A stretch of 64,000 nt of DNA, taken from the NCBI RefSeq assembly GCF_901933205.1, contig NC_044572.1, positions 112,914,965-112,978,964 on the forward strand. The letters run 5' to 3'. The notes beneath the pieces are model-generated. The model was not told where the DNA came from, did not search any database, and was given only the letters and a program-made list of their open reading frames with translations. A program made the translations under genes and the position numbers. Of this stretch, positions 40,411-53,790 are shown one piece after another. Numbering within the stretch: position 1 is the first letter of the stretch; the number at the start of each line of letters is the position of its first letter. The stretch is from Camarhynchus parvulus. Lineage: Eukaryota; Chordata; Aves; Passeriformes; Thraupidae.

Positions 40411-42268
40411 CATTGCAAAAGTTCCATACCTTCTTGGTGATTTTTAATGGGCAGCTCCTTGCAACACTGACTCTTTCTTCACAGCCAACAAACTCCAGCT
40501 CCCTTCTCAACCAGCTAGCCCACTCTTGTATAGCACTCATCCTCATTGGACAGAGCTGTGGCCTGTTAAGGGCAGGCCTGTTCCTAATAATTTGTTATTA
40601 ATACAACTGCAACTCCTCAGGGGTGAGATTACCTTCTGCACTATCTTTATTTTCTTACATCTATCCCCTCACACGGTTCCACTTTTTTTACACTCTCCCC
40701 TTGGTTATTTATATACATTAATAAAATTCCCCACCAAGCCTTCTATTTATCAAAATCCTTTATGCAGAAAACCTACAAGATTGCCATAAGTCTGCATAAA
40801 CTCTTAATAAAAGATCTAGAGCGTAGGAAAAGGAAAGAATGTTGGGCTGCACAATGAAGAAGAGATCTTTGCCAAGGCAGCCCTTGTTCCTGTACCTTTG
40901 AAAAGGATAGGAGGATGTAGGCAGCACCTTCTACAAGAGAGGAAATTTCTCTGGTTTCTGGGATCTTTGCAAACCACACCTCAGTAATATTTCCCTCTCT
41001 GTTCAACAACAGCATGCTCAAGCTCCTGCCCAAAGGACCCTGGGAGACAGAGGCTGGATTTACTTGCGCTGTGGGCAGAGAGCAGCAGGCACTGCTGCAC
41101 CAGTGATGGATGAGCAGGTGTCCAGGTGCCCAGTGCCACCATCAGAACCTCACATGTTAGGGAGGAGAACTTCTTTGTGGAAAGGCACACCCAAAAGCAA
41201 GTGTTGGGTTAAAACAAACTTCCCTGCAGGTAACCATAGTAAATTAATTTAATTACTAATTTTAGAAAAAGAAAGCTAATTTTTGAAAAAGGAAGCTTCT
41301 GAAGACTATTTACTGTTAAAATGACTATAATATAATGTATGGAAATCTGTGGCATTTCTTTACATTTTTCCCATCCAATTTTTCCTGAATTGAAAAATTG
41401 GTTGTGTGTTCCTATGCCAATACAACTTGTTTAAGAACAAAATATTTGGTGATAAAATTCTTTCATTGCAGTACTAGAGAAATTTAATTTCCTTTTCTAA
41501 AGGCTTTTTAGCTTTCCTTATCCACTCTCTGGGATGTGGCTTGCAGATGATGCCTGTGTTTCCTACCACATCATGGAGATGCTGCAATCCAGCCTGGTTC
41601 CAGAAGTCATCACCAAAGCAGGATTGCAGAAGTAGTAAATAATATTAGTAGAATTGTTGTAAATTAAGGACATAATTGAGCAAAAGTATATTACATACAA
41701 ATTTAATTTCACAAAGATTATTAAAAGACAATAACACTACACCCACTACAATAAATATGCCAATAAATAAGTCTGAGAAGTAACATTTTTGGTTGAGGAG
41801 GGACATTCATTTTCTCTCTTTTATGCCTGAGTCTTCATAGCAAGTAGGAACTGGAGTGAAAATTTATCTATATCTTTAGATATTAGAGGGTTTTTTTGTC
41901 TCTGTAGAAAAAAATTACTTCAGGTGGTTCACTGCAAGATTTTTCTATGCAGTCATCGAAATAAGCTGGCTATGCTGATTAGTGTTACAAACATAAAGGT
42001 AAAAGGTTGGTTAGGAAATACAGTTTTTCTGCAGTCTTCTGCACATTTAAACTTTGGGATATGATTGAAGAAAACTTTGGTTAAATGTACATTTCAATTT
42101 TAAAATTTACAATCTAGCTTACAATTAAATCATACCTCGGTTTTTCCTTTTAATTAACAAAATCATATTTTAAATAGATATCTCTTGTATTTCTATGCAC
42201 AACAGAAAAATATGCACAACATTCCTTACTATTTTGTAAAAGTTTTACAAGGTTGGGGAAAATCCTAG

Positions 42269-42760
42269 TGTGGTGGGTTAACCCTGGCCAGCAGCCAAGT
42301 ACCCACACAACCATTTACTCACTCCTCTTCCCTCCTCCAGGAGTTCAGGGAAGAGAACAGGAGGAGTAAACCCAAGAAAACTCCTGACAGTTGAGATAAA
42401 GACAGCTTAATAAGTGAAGCAAAGGGGGAAAACCTATACTGATGCTGCTGCAGACAACCATTCACCAGCTTCCAAAAGCAAAGTGGTGCCCAGCCAGTCT
42501 CTGAGCAGCAGCAACCTTGGAAGCCAAAATCCCTTCAGATTCCCATACTGTGAACTGTCCCCTTGTTCTGGTGACATCTGTGTTGGGTAGCTCTGTGGTA
42601 GAGGTAAAACATGGGAAAACCACAAAAGGAAGGTCCATATTGACACAAGTAGGGGCTGTGATGGAGCCCTGGAAAACTGACACCACGTTTCTGTGGGGGC
42701 AGTGACACTGAAGGCACATTCAATCTCTGGACAGGATTAAAAAGGGGGGACAAGGTGCAG
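42269..42760 (-). mobile_element. Diverged endogenous retrovirus LTR, approximate end
   Basis: On the + strand it opens TGTGGTGGGTTAACCCTGGC and continues with a CCACACAACCATTTACTCAC block, a purine-rich stretch and GTTGAGATAAAGACAGCTTA. This layout is characteristic of a widespread bird ERV LTR group, also seen at 61731-62296, read antisense. Similarity fades after about 42500, so the right end is a guess. No internal viral genes adjoin it. Confidence 0.55.
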
Positions 42761-43135
42761 TGGTGCTAGAAGCCAGGAGAGGGAGTCTGAGCCCAGGAGA
42801 AGGAAAGAACGATGGGAAGAATCCTCCTCACCTGCTTCCTTAGTGGTGGGACACATGATGGGGGCAGCAGAAAAGCCAGACTCGGGTCATTCCCCCAGAG
42901 ATTGTGCCTGTGTTGTCACCTTCCACCCTTACCCAACAGCCAGGGTGGCAGCCTCTTACCTAAAATCAAAACCATCTGATTTTCAGTGGTCTCATCAGCC
43001 ACACAACAGTAAGTGTGTTTTACACTTGGGCCATTAATTACTGTGACTCTCTTGCTTGTTAACATCAGATGTGGTGTATTGAAGTGCATGCACATCTACT
43101 GAAATTTTAAATCTTTAAATAGTTGATGTATGTAT

Positions 43136-43151
43136 CTATATATATATACAC
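43136..43151. repeat. Short TA-rich dinucleotide run
   Basis: A TATATATATATA tract between TATGTATC and CACATG. Confidence 0.8.
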
Positions 43152-46100
43152 ATGTGATTAATTGTACCAGTGACTAAATAAATCTATTTTTATCCAGTCC
43201 TGTGATTCAATAGACATGCACCCTCGGTTTCCTGCTGACATACACAGATGTAATCAAAATGAGGGCAACTCTTTGCCCACCTTTATAAAGGAGAAACAGT
43301 TCAGCTGTGGATGCATGCAATTTTGACACTGCATTTCTTTAATTCTTTGTACTATAGCCATGAAATAATGCCTAAACAGTTCATGAATTGAAAATAGTAT
43401 GCATAGTGTGGTAACTTTTGGAAAGTCAGACCAAGACCAAGGAACAGCAATTTGTTCTTTTGTTTTGTATTTGTCTTAAACCCAAATGATCTCAGTGGGG
43501 GCATTTTTAAGTGTTCAAAGTTCAGGCCAGAGCCTGCTTTTGAAAATTCTAATTTGGTTTTCAAAATAGGTATCATCCTTGTATCAAATTTATTTTGAGA
43601 CTTGAAATGTTCATGCACTGATCTCTGGAACCACTTTATCTTCTTTAGTTGCCCTACCATTCTCCTTCTTGAATCCTCAGTGATATTTATCTTTTTCCTG
43701 ACGTCAACATGTGATCCCTTTGAAACCCTTTGAAACTATGAGCAGCTTAAAAATCAATTTTACTGGTGCCTGGGTGAGGGTTGAAGAGCAAAGAGGAAAC
43801 AGTTTGAGACCAGCTGAGGAATACCTACAATTGGTTTCTAATCATCTTTATCTTGTCTTGCTCCTCACAAGACAGCCATCACTTGAGTGCTACATGTTTT
43901 TTCCTAACTACTGTAGTAGATAATGAGTTTGACCTCACTTTGGTTGCCCTTGTGATGGTGATGTTAGTTTGTTGAGTGTTGTGAGGTTTGTGGGGAGAGA
44001 TCACTTGTCTACAAGCAGTGGTGAGAGGGAGCTCAGCTCAGGGTGCCTGCTGGAGGCCCTCTAGGGTAGGCCCCCATTCCTGAGCAGGTTGAAGGATGTG
44101 TTCTAAACCTGGCTGGAATGCTTTAGCAGTGTGGTTAATGCATAAAATCATGCTGCTTCATTTTGGGGGACTACGAGTCATGGCATTTAATATCACTTTT
44201 CATATTTATTCTTACTGAATGGTCCCAATCAAAACTCTCTTTATTCCCAGCAGATTAGGAAATGAGGCACCAAGATGCAGAACAGCTGACCTTTCAGACA
44301 TGCCCACCCCTTCAAAACACAGATAATCACTCCCAGCTGAAGACTGGGTGCACAGAAATGGGTTGGGTTGGTGCTGGCCTTTGCAAAAGTCAGGTGAGGT
44401 CAGTGTGGGGGAAAGGAGTGTTTTGTACCCCTTCACATATGATAGCTTCACTCATTTCTTCTCTGTGTACCTTAAGCTGATGAGGAATGTACTGCAGTAA
44501 GTTGGATGTCAGCCTTGGAGCACTGCTTTGTTTCTGGATTTCCTAAGGTTTCTATGACTTTCTTGATCTTTTGCTCTTCAGAAAGGACAAATTTTCACTG
44601 TTCTACACCTTCCCCTCACACAGCAGACAAAAATAAATGAAATTCCTGTGTTTTGGTAGCATTTGACACCTGCTGCAGGGTTATGTTGGGTCACCTTTGA
44701 AAAGTAGTGCAGCAAAGTTTCTAGGAGACTGATGTACTCAGGATTTTTTTTAATGTCATTTTTATTTAATCTCAGTTTCCTGTCTACCATGTCTGTAGGG
44801 CAAACCTCAAAAAACACAAACTTGTCATTAGCCCAGAAGGCCTATTCTCAGATGAAGACACATATTAAATGTTTTGGAATTATGATAAATCGTGGAGCTG
44901 AGGGCAGACAAGTGTGCATATAATGTTTCGATTATTTTTGTGCTCTTTAAATTAAAGCTTGATGAGAATCAATGTCAGTGTCCTCGCCCTTGCAAGAAGA
45001 CAGTACTTTACCCAGAAGAGTGAAGGTAGTCAGTGCCTCCAAACAGGAAAAGTTAAGACACAGAGTAAGTATGTAAGAAATACCAGACCTAAGGCAAAGG
45101 TACATTGTGCCCACCCACTCTCTGAACACAGATAAAGATGTGATTTTTCACCTGTGTTACTTAATTGAAAGGATGTCAGAAACTTTCATAGGAAGGCAGG
45201 CTAAACTGGCTATACTTTGCAAAAATGATGGAGAGAAAGTGAGAAAAGTAAAGTCACAGAAAAGAAAAAAAAAGGAAGAGATAGATACATACATATTTGT
45301 CCATTAAATTAAGCTTCCACATTTGTTTTTATTGATTGATAAATCTTTACAATTTGTCAGATTTTTAGCTGGCATTTATTCATACCATAATGTAATGGTA
45401 TCTAGTTCTCTGAATATGTATTTTCTATGAATAATCTCTTAATGTAGTAAGAAAAATTCTGCCTAGTAGATTTGAATCTTCTTTTAATACAAATACTTTA
45501 GTTCCAGCTTGATACAGAAGTATCTACACATGATAGTCTGTTTCACTTGAAAATACATTGTCTAAATGCATTTGCTTAGCCTTGGGGAGAATGAAGAAAA
45601 GTAAATCTTTGATTCCTTTCTTTATACTAATGTTTCAGCTGCTCTGTTAAGTTGTGGAAAAAAATCAAGTGAGAAATGTGTAAAGTCCCAAATGTACCAC
45701 CTTAAAAAGAGGTTATGACTGTTCAAATTAATTAAATCAGCAAATAGTAATAGCTGTGTCTGTGGTGGTGTACATGGTAAAATCTGTGTATCTGTTTCAG
45801 AATGAACTTTGAAAGCATTTTGCAAAATCCAGGCAAAAATTGTCATAAAGCTTTTTGATGCTGCCCTTTCCATGTTATCATGCAATCCAGTATTTCGAGT
45901 GTATTTTGTTATGTGTTTACCTTAGGAGCAGTGAAGCATACAAAAAATTTGTATTCCACTTTGTTATGCTAAGCATAAGTTTGTCTCCAGAAAGTTTACA
46001 ATGCAGATCAGGCTGAGCTTTGTGTGGCCTGGTGTGGCTGTTAATATTAATCTTTCCTTTTCACATTTTAGTTTTTCTACCAGAACTTGGAAATTACAGC

Positions 46101-46504
46101 TATAATAACACACAAAGGTGTTCCCTTTCTTTCTGTTTTTTTGTCTCTTGCTCTTCCTTTCCCAAGATACAAAGCTAAATTACAAGATGATATCTGATGG
46201 ATATCAGCATCTTTCACAGCGGCTCCATTCCAACTGCAGATGCTACCTAGCAGGGTAAAGCTGACATTCATGTTTGTGCACAGAAAAGATCAACAGTTTT
46301 AAGTTAAGGAATAACTGAATTAATAACTGGTAATAAGGTCAGTTGTAATTGGTGGTTCACCTGCAGGTAAAAAAAGACAACACAGCTTTTCTGAGCCTGT
46401 AACCTTCTTATTGAGCGGAAAACGATGACTGAAGATAAGCTTAGAAAGGCACAGGGCATGCTGCCCTTAATACCCGGGTTTTCTTTGTTATTTCATCAGA
46501 GATT

Positions 46505-46600
46505 TAACATGTGATCCAGGGCAAGCTATTCAATTTCAGTGCATCTCTTTCTTCATCTGAGAAGGTGAGGATGAAGCATGCCTGCCTTATAATGCAATGG
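46505..46600 (+). mobile_element. MIR-type SINE fragment
   Basis: This follows the MIR core in order: TGTGATCCAGGGCAAGCTAT, a CTCTTTCTTCATCTGAGAAG block in place of the usual CTCATCTGTAAAAT, then GATGAAGCATGCCTGCCTTA. It is an old tRNA-derived SINE remnant shared by amniotes and is heavily diverged. Confidence 0.6.
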
Positions 46601-47279
46601 GAAAGGAACACTGGTAATTTGTACCTCAAACATCACGGGAGAGTCTGCTAGAATTGAGGATTGATATTTATTTTTCTCTTAAATCCAGTATTTTATCCAT
46701 CTCTTGAAGTACAATGCACACAAGCACAACAAGCCAATTATTTCCTAATATATCCAAGATAGTTATTTGCACGTGCAATACTGCATGAGTGTGTCTGTAG
46801 AGATCAGCTTCATCAACTGTCTAATTTCATATAATCAGGGATGCATAATCCACATCTCTCCACACCCTTGTTATGGGTTCTGGCCCTCTAAAAGCTTCTA
46901 AAACATTTAACTCTTCTCACTGTGGAGTCAGCTAAGAAATGTAAGCAACACCATAGCAAACACTCTGAACAGAGTAATTTTTGCGTGGGATAAACCTCTC
47001 GAGCAGTGATATCTTTGCACACTCACAGATATAAATACACAAAAATATAGACTGTATATATGGAGAGGGATAAACACCATCTCTAGTAATGAAGTTCCTT
47101 GCATTGCTTATCCAGTGGTTATTAATGAAAAGAGTGTAACACCTCAGTATTTCTCTTTCATGTGTTTTTCGGGGTTGAAAGTATTGTATTTCATTTGCTC
47201 ACATAATACACCCTAACTGCATGATCCTGGGGATAAATAACACGCTTCCATATCTCTTTCATCCATAGCAGAGCCAGTT

Positions 47280-48300
47280 CAAGCATTCCCTGACTTTCAT
47301 GTCAACCACAGAGTCACCAGGACTGGAAGTGACCTCTGCTCAAAACAGAGGTATCCATATGGTCACACCAGGCTGCTGAAGACTTTATCCAGTCAGATAC
47401 TGAACATTTCTGAAGGTGGGGACTGTAAAACCACCACCCTGGGCATCCAGTCTCACTGCCTTACTGTCCTCATGGGGAAAAAGGTTTTTAGTTCTGTTCA
47501 GTGTTTCAACTTAACATCATTGCCTTTGTCCTTCCCCCTTGCACTTCTGTGAAGGGCCTGGCTCCATCTTATTGATGGTCTCATAGGTTCTCCAGGCTGA
47601 ACAAGCCCTGGTCCTGCAGCATCTTCTCACATAGTAAGGGCTCCAGCCCTTGGCTATCTCAGTAAACTTCTGCTGAACTCAGCCCAGTGGATTGATGCAT
47701 CTTGGACAGGGGGCTCCAAACTCTACATGTAGATATGTATGTATATATACATGTGTGTATATGTACATGTGGCTTAACAGGTGCTGCATAAATGGAGTCA
47801 CCAGCTCCCTCAATTTACAGGCTGTGCTTCTACTGACACTGCTCAGGATGTCATTCAACCAGGAAACATGGGCTTTATGTCCCACTTATGTCTGCCATGG
47901 TCCTCTGGGCCTCTTCATTGGAGCTACTCCCCCACCAGTCTCTCGCCAGTCTGCATTGCTGCCAGCCATTCTTCCTTTTCAGGGGCAGGACTATGCTGTT
48001 CACGCTGAATTTCATAAGTTTCCTGTTGTCCTGTTCCTCCAGCCTGTCCAGGAAGCAGCCCTGCCTTGGAGCATTTTGGCCGGCCCCTCAGTTTGGTGCC
48101 ACCAGCTGATCTGATGAGTGAGCAGTGTTGCATCCTCCACGTGACTGACAAAGATACAAAGGTCCCAGGACAGACCCCTGTGGGGCTCTGCTTCCCACCA
48201 GCCTCCAGGCAGAATAGAACCCATTAACCACCAACCTCTGGGCCCAGTCATCCAACCCTCACTCTCTCTTTGTGCAGAACTAATTCTGCTGAAGGATAAC
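47280..48300 (-). mobile_element. CR1 LINE fragment, long 3' part
   Basis: On the + strand this is the antisense of about 1 kb of CR1. The 3' tail begins near 47320 (GACTGGAAGTGACCTCTGCT). It is followed by a CTCCAGGCTGAACAAGCCC block (47590), GGGCTCCAAACTC (47710), AATTTCATAAGTTTCCT and CCAGCCTGTCCAGG (48010-48050), and GTCCCAGGACAGACCCCTGT (48160-48182). The last piece is antisense to the late reverse-transcriptase region. It is 5'-truncated and full of stops. Confidence 0.88.
47723..47770. repeat. TATG/TACATG-rich simple repeat inside CR1
   Basis: Irregular ATGTATGTATATATACATG-type sequence between CR1 blocks, probably expanded within the element after insertion. Confidence 0.75.
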
Positions 48301-50340
48301 ATGGACAGAAACAGTTTTGGCTGGATGACATAACTGATCCAGTTTGCTGCAGAGCCATGATTTCAGATGTGCCATGACAACACTGGAGGAGGTGTGGAGG
48401 TGTAAACCAATTCAAGGCAGGGAGGGTGGCAACTTCTTAAACCAGTTTAAGTGGCACCATTTAATGTATGAACTAGCAGCATACACTAAATGTTAAAATT
48501 TTAAATCCCTTATACCACACAAAAATGCATAAGAAGATTGCTTATCTGTGAGCTTGTAAAAATTTTCTACAGCTTCCTAGACAAAATATTTGTGTATTCA
48601 GGGAGAAAATTGCATACTTGCAGCAATTAATGTTTTAACCAACTGGCACCATTGCCAGTCTAGTGCATGCAGTAACAGTAAACAGAGTAGGATTTGCATT
48701 TCTCTTGTTCTGTGTTGTACTCTGCCTTCATTTGTTATGCTATTGTTTCTTCTCAAGTGAAATTAATATACAAACAGACAAAGTTTGGAGGAGAAGGTCG
48801 TTAGATTTTTTTAAACATTTGTCCAGAGTAAAGAGGAAGTCCACAGCACAACTCTGAAGTCTGTACAAAATTCCCATATCCTACTTGCAGTGCCTTAATG
48901 ATTATGATTTTTATAAGGGCCCAAAGATATGTTCTTCCATGTACTACCTCAATAAGAAACAAGAGAAACCAAACCCCCGCCACTGTTTGTTTTATAAACC
49001 AAGCCTAAAATGTTTTAAAACCTAAGAAATTTTAAAAAGCAAAAGATCTGCCATGCTTTGTGCTTCTAATATACAAGTATATACAAATTACTTTATGTTT
49101 ATAATAAAAACTACTTTGGATTAGATTTTTGCTTTCTTTTAATTCAAGTAAATGTTCCAGAAACCTTTTCTGCATAACATGTACTTCAAATCTCTCTTTT
49201 TTTTGTGGGGGGGGAGTGCCAATTGAGGATTGCTACTGTATGGTTTGATAGAGCCTATGAGGATCACAGTTCTAAGGATGGCATGCAATCACTTCTCTCT
49301 TGTCTAAATGAATTTCAAATAACATTGGAATCATGATGGTCTGAGGATATAAGTGGTATTGTTTTCCTCTGCAAACTTACCTTAAAGTAAATTATTTTCT
49401 TAAAGAAGTAGCAGGTTTTACAGCTTACAGCTAAGAACTCCAAGTGTCAAGGAGATGAAGGCAAAGGTTCAAAAAGCGTACTGGGCAGAAGGCAGTGCAT
49501 GCATCACGTTCTCCTGAAGCTTTAGCATAGAAATCCCCATGCCCCATGTGCCTCTATATGCACCATAAGCTCCGAAATTAATATGACATATTTAAATGGT
49601 ACATTTGAGCTCACTCTGCTAGTCTATGTGAACTCTCTGAAGAGATCAAGAGAGTGTGCTCAGATCATAAACTCAATACTAATACTTTAATGCCTGCCAG
49701 CCCTTCTGCTTAAGTCCTATTGATCAGTCTTGTCACGTGACAGCACTTCACTGTGTTAGCCAAACCCTTTATGGTACACGTGCTCCTGTCCCATGCTAAT
49801 AAACTCGTCAGGTCACTTGTTGCAACAGCTTCAGCATCACCTCCAAACTGCACCCCTTCAGGTCTAAACCTGTTGTTTCTTTCAGCAATGCCTGGGTGCC
49901 TCCCAGAGGGGGAGTGGTTGTAAATCATGCACCCCCGCCCCCATTGTACCACTTGCAACTTCTTCTTCTTGCACATTTACTTAAGGACAGAGGTGCAAAA
50001 GTGCTACAGCAATGGGAGATGTAACTTTCCAGTTCAGAATCATAGTGACATATTTGCTAACAAATGCAAGTTTGGCACCGACATGTTTTTTTGCATGCTC
50101 TTTCTCAGTGCTCTTTCCAATTCCTCATCCCGGCTCTGTAGTTCACCAGGTCCTGTTGTTAAATTATGATTCCCATATGTTGTTTTCTCAAGAAAATCAA
50201 TCCAGTTTTCTAGATTACATGCAAGACATTTAACGACAAACATCTTTTGTAATATATGTAGATTAGACCCTTTATTTTCCTTCACGTTTGTATATGTTAG
50301 TCATTATCTCAGCAGAAATTTTAAAAACTAGTAATTATTA

Positions 50341-50529
50341 TTCAGTGATCTATGTAGAAAAGTGATGGAGGTTCTGTCATAGGAACCTGAGGCACTGCAT
50401 CTGATGAAACTGAAGGTCATGTTAGACCAATAATTCAGCGATCTATGCAGAAAAGTGATGGAGGTTCTGTCATAGGAACCTGAGGCACCGCATCTGATGA
50501 AACTGAAGGTCATGTTAGACCAATAATTC
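50341..50529. repeat. 93-bp tandem duplication, two copies
   Basis: Unit 1 (50341-50433) and unit 2 (50434-50526) differ at only three positions that I can see, all T in unit 1 and C in unit 2 (50346, 50355, 50396). TTCA begins a third unit and then diverges. As 93 is a multiple of 3, a 67-codon minus-strand frame with a repeated 31-residue unit results. This is probably a by-product. Confidence 0.95.
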
Positions 50530-50639
50530 ATTGTTGACAGTGACCAGTGGGAGAGATACTTAGGGAAATATTGTGTAGGAAGTTTTGTTCCCTCCTGTTG
50601 GCAGGTTCTCCTCTGTGTTGCACAACAGGAGTATGGGAA

Positions 50640-50880
50640 TCAGTCATCATCAATTGAAACAAGAGATGTTCTGGCTGTATGTAAGAGGGAACAAAAAGTT
50701 CATCAAGAAGACAATTAATCATGGAACAGATTGTCTAGAGAGGTTGTGAACCCTTCCTCCTTGGAGATTATCGAAAGACTTGAATCTCTTGGCTTGTATT
50801 CAGTGTTGATGCTGCTCTGAGCAGGAGTTTGACTAGGTCATCCAGGTCCCTCATTGATTCTAGAAACCTTGTAGGAGTAA
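50640..50880 (+). mobile_element. CR1 LINE fragment, 3' tail
   Basis: CR1 tail landmarks in order: AATCATGGAACAGATTGTCT, AGAGAGGTTGTGAACCCTTC, CCTTGGAGATTATCGAAAGA, GAGCAGGAGTTTGACTAGGT, CATCCAGGTCCCT and a terminal GATTCTAG. The left boundary is unclear; the 93-bp duplication stops about 110 bases before it. Confidence 0.85.
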
Positions 50881-53689
50881 TTGTCCCTTTTGCAATCAGA
50901 GAGCTATCACATCTCTGAGCAGTTCTCGCCCTGATTGCACGTGTCTAAATCTGTTTTTCATGAAATGAACAGCTGCAGTTTTGTTTGTTCTAAAGGCAAC
51001 AGTATTTCGACTATAATTTCATAGAATTTTATTCAGTCAAAGACCGTGATTATTTTTATTCAAACATTGGCTCAAATGTCACCTTTAGATGCATGGACTG
51101 GCAGCTGTAGCCATATGACAGAAATCAGTGACATTTCAAATATACCTTCTGTGCAAATAAGGGTTCTTGGTTAAAAAGTTTTAATTATGGTCCCTTGGGG
51201 CAATTCTTTTCAGTAGTTTTGTGAGATGCATCTGCTATAGGTATTTCTATAGGTATTTGCCCTGCTTTCTACAATAATGCAATATCCTTTTGTTGATGAT
51301 ATGAACACCCAGTAATTGCATCCTGTTTCTCTCTTTATTCACGTGTCCATGGACTTTAGTAACAATAAGAAGTACTTAAGTATTATTTAGGTCATTGCAC
51401 ATTCAAAATAATCTACAAACATTTTGAGGGTTTTTTTCAGTTGTTTTTGTTGATGTGATGCTTTGAATTTCTAGAGCAAGCTAGAAAATAACTGCAGAGA
51501 AGTGTCTTGGCCATTACAGATAAGACCAGAAGCCCTACTCAGCGTGGAAAACCGTGTATGCCCATCCAGTAGTTCTGGCAAGGCTAAAGCAGAGCACAAC
51601 TGATTTTTGCGTAAGCACAGGGCGTTGTGAACCTTCATTCCAGAGGAGACCACTTCAAAACATTTTTGCATTTTGAAGGGAATAATTTAAGGAAAGGATT
51701 CTGTTCATATATATTGATTTCAGACTTCAAGTAAAGATGAGTATTTTTGCCTATTGTTTTTGAAAACAAACCATGAAGCTAAGGGTATACGATGCCTGCC
51801 AGATCTCAAAGGATATGAGCCCATTGACAATCCAGGTGTAGTTCCTTTCTTTTGGTAGCACTTGACTTCAGATAACTAAACTAAAAGATTTCCTGTCATG
51901 TTTGATGAGCAGAATGCAAAAATCATTTGTCCTTTACAATGTCCTAGGAGGCAAAGAAGGAATTTCAGAGACTGTCCAACATGGCTTTGATGAGAAAGTA
52001 ATTAAAGTCACTGACTGAGCTGTCCACATGTTTGAGTCAGATAACAATGTAATTGACTGTAATGGTCCCTGTGCTGAAGGACAGTAATCAGAAGATAGAT
52101 GTGGCCGAAACCAAATTTGCTAAGGGAAATTTTATTGGCATTTCTAGCCAATAGTAATAAGTCAAAAAGTTAATTTTACTTTACACAAGAGCTAAGTAGC
52201 TCTTAGTGGCTGTGCTGTGCTGATTTTTGAAGAAAAATGAGAACATAACTCAGTATCTAGATGGTTTTATCTTTTTTCATGTTAATAACCTTCTATTCTT
52301 AGTTTACAGTTACTATTATCACCTCCTTCATTTTGCAGTGGGAATCACATGTGCATCATGTATACACCTCAACAGTTCTACCAACAGCAAGTGACTTTTC
52401 AAGTCCTGCTGATGGGGCATCAAGCCTACATCACAGACTCATCACAGCATACAGTGGTGTTTAGGAGCTCATCTCCTCCCTCTCCAGGATGGTTAGAAGC
52501 TAATTTTAACTATAGATAATTTTGTAATTTGCAGGCAAAGAAGTCAGTTTGACATACTCCTCTTAGCCTGATTGAATTAATTTTAAATGCTTTGGCAGCT
52601 TTTCACCATGCTGCTGTTAAAAGAATTGCACATAATGACACAACTTACAGCTGATCTCAACCCTTCCTCGAAAGGAAGAAAATAGCAACCCCCTACAATA
52701 ACCACAGCCAACCTAATTCTTTGTGCAGTTTTAATTGCTTCTTTCCTCCCCCTAGATTTTTGTCAATTTAGGCTTACATGGTTATTTTGGGATGTAAAGT
52801 AACCAAGCATACATATTCTGATTTTCTAACAGCGCTAGGTTTTCCGGGTGTGCTTAAAAACCATAGACATTTTCCAATTCCTACATAATTTTTTATAGGA
52901 TTTGATGCTGTCAAGTAACATTGAGAAGTTCCTTCATTGAACTACGCAGATAGTCCATTTCCTTCTCCAATAATATTATTTTAGAGGAGTCAGGGTGACA
53001 CAGTGTGAGTCCGAATATAAACTATCTGTCCTGTTTTCCTTTATTGCAGTTCCACACAGTTGTCATTCATGACCAACCAGTCTAAGCTGAGCAAAGAACA
53101 CAATACCTGAGCACCACCACAACCTTTACCCAAAAGGTCCTTTAGCCTCTAACAAGCCTGCAAGGGGTGTTGCTTTTTCAGCTTGTGCATCATACAAATA
53201 ATTGATTATTCTTTTCTCAGTCTTCCAGCACCTCTAAACAATGGCTAGGAGGGCACAGCAAGGCAGGTTACTGCTCCTCATTCTTCCCTTGTATCAGCTG
53301 GGAAAAACATCTGGCTTTGCCCCTGAAACCTAGTGCATGTTGGAGTATTAAGATCATAGTTCTCTGTCAATCAGCAGTGTGTCTGTCAGTCCTAGGAAAG
53401 CTTTTTCCCCTTACAAAGTCAAAGGAGCACCAAGACAATTTTCTATGAACCAGAGTTCAGCCATAAATTCCAGATGCACAATTCTCATAGTTGCTGAAGT
53501 AAGACAGTAATGTCACTTTTAAGAATATCCTGAATTTAAATTACTGGCAGCAAAAGTAGTACACTTTTAATTTGTACATTAAGTTGATTGGATTTGAAAC
53601 AAACAAACCGTGACCCTTATTTTTCTTGCAATATTGTTCTTCCAGTACCTTTGCAGCAAAGAACAATTCTTAAGGCACCATTTTTAAAG

Positions 53690-53790
53690 AAATCTAAGTC
53701 AGCATGTAAATAGTCAGCCTGTAATTTAATTTGCATATAAACTAATCATTTGCACATATTGCACACCTAAGCAATAGAAGGGCACACGCA
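53690..53790. promoter_or_regulatory. Candidate regulatory block with inverted octamer
   Basis: This contains ATTTGCAT (53729-53736, an inverted POU octamer) just after TCAGCCTGTAATTTAATTT. That sequence closely resembles TCAGCCTGCAATTAATTT in the 8335-8515 block. TAAT and ATTTGCAC words add to the likeness. Function is inferred only. Confidence 0.22.

Noticed and set aside
40500..40720. Possible LTR-like stretch after the CR1 fragment
   Set aside because: The TTATTAATACAACTGCAACT region looks repeat-like, but I could not place ends, a TATA box or an LTR family.
47692..48114. 140-codon + strand frame
   Set aside because: It runs antisense through a CR1 fragment plus a simple repeat.
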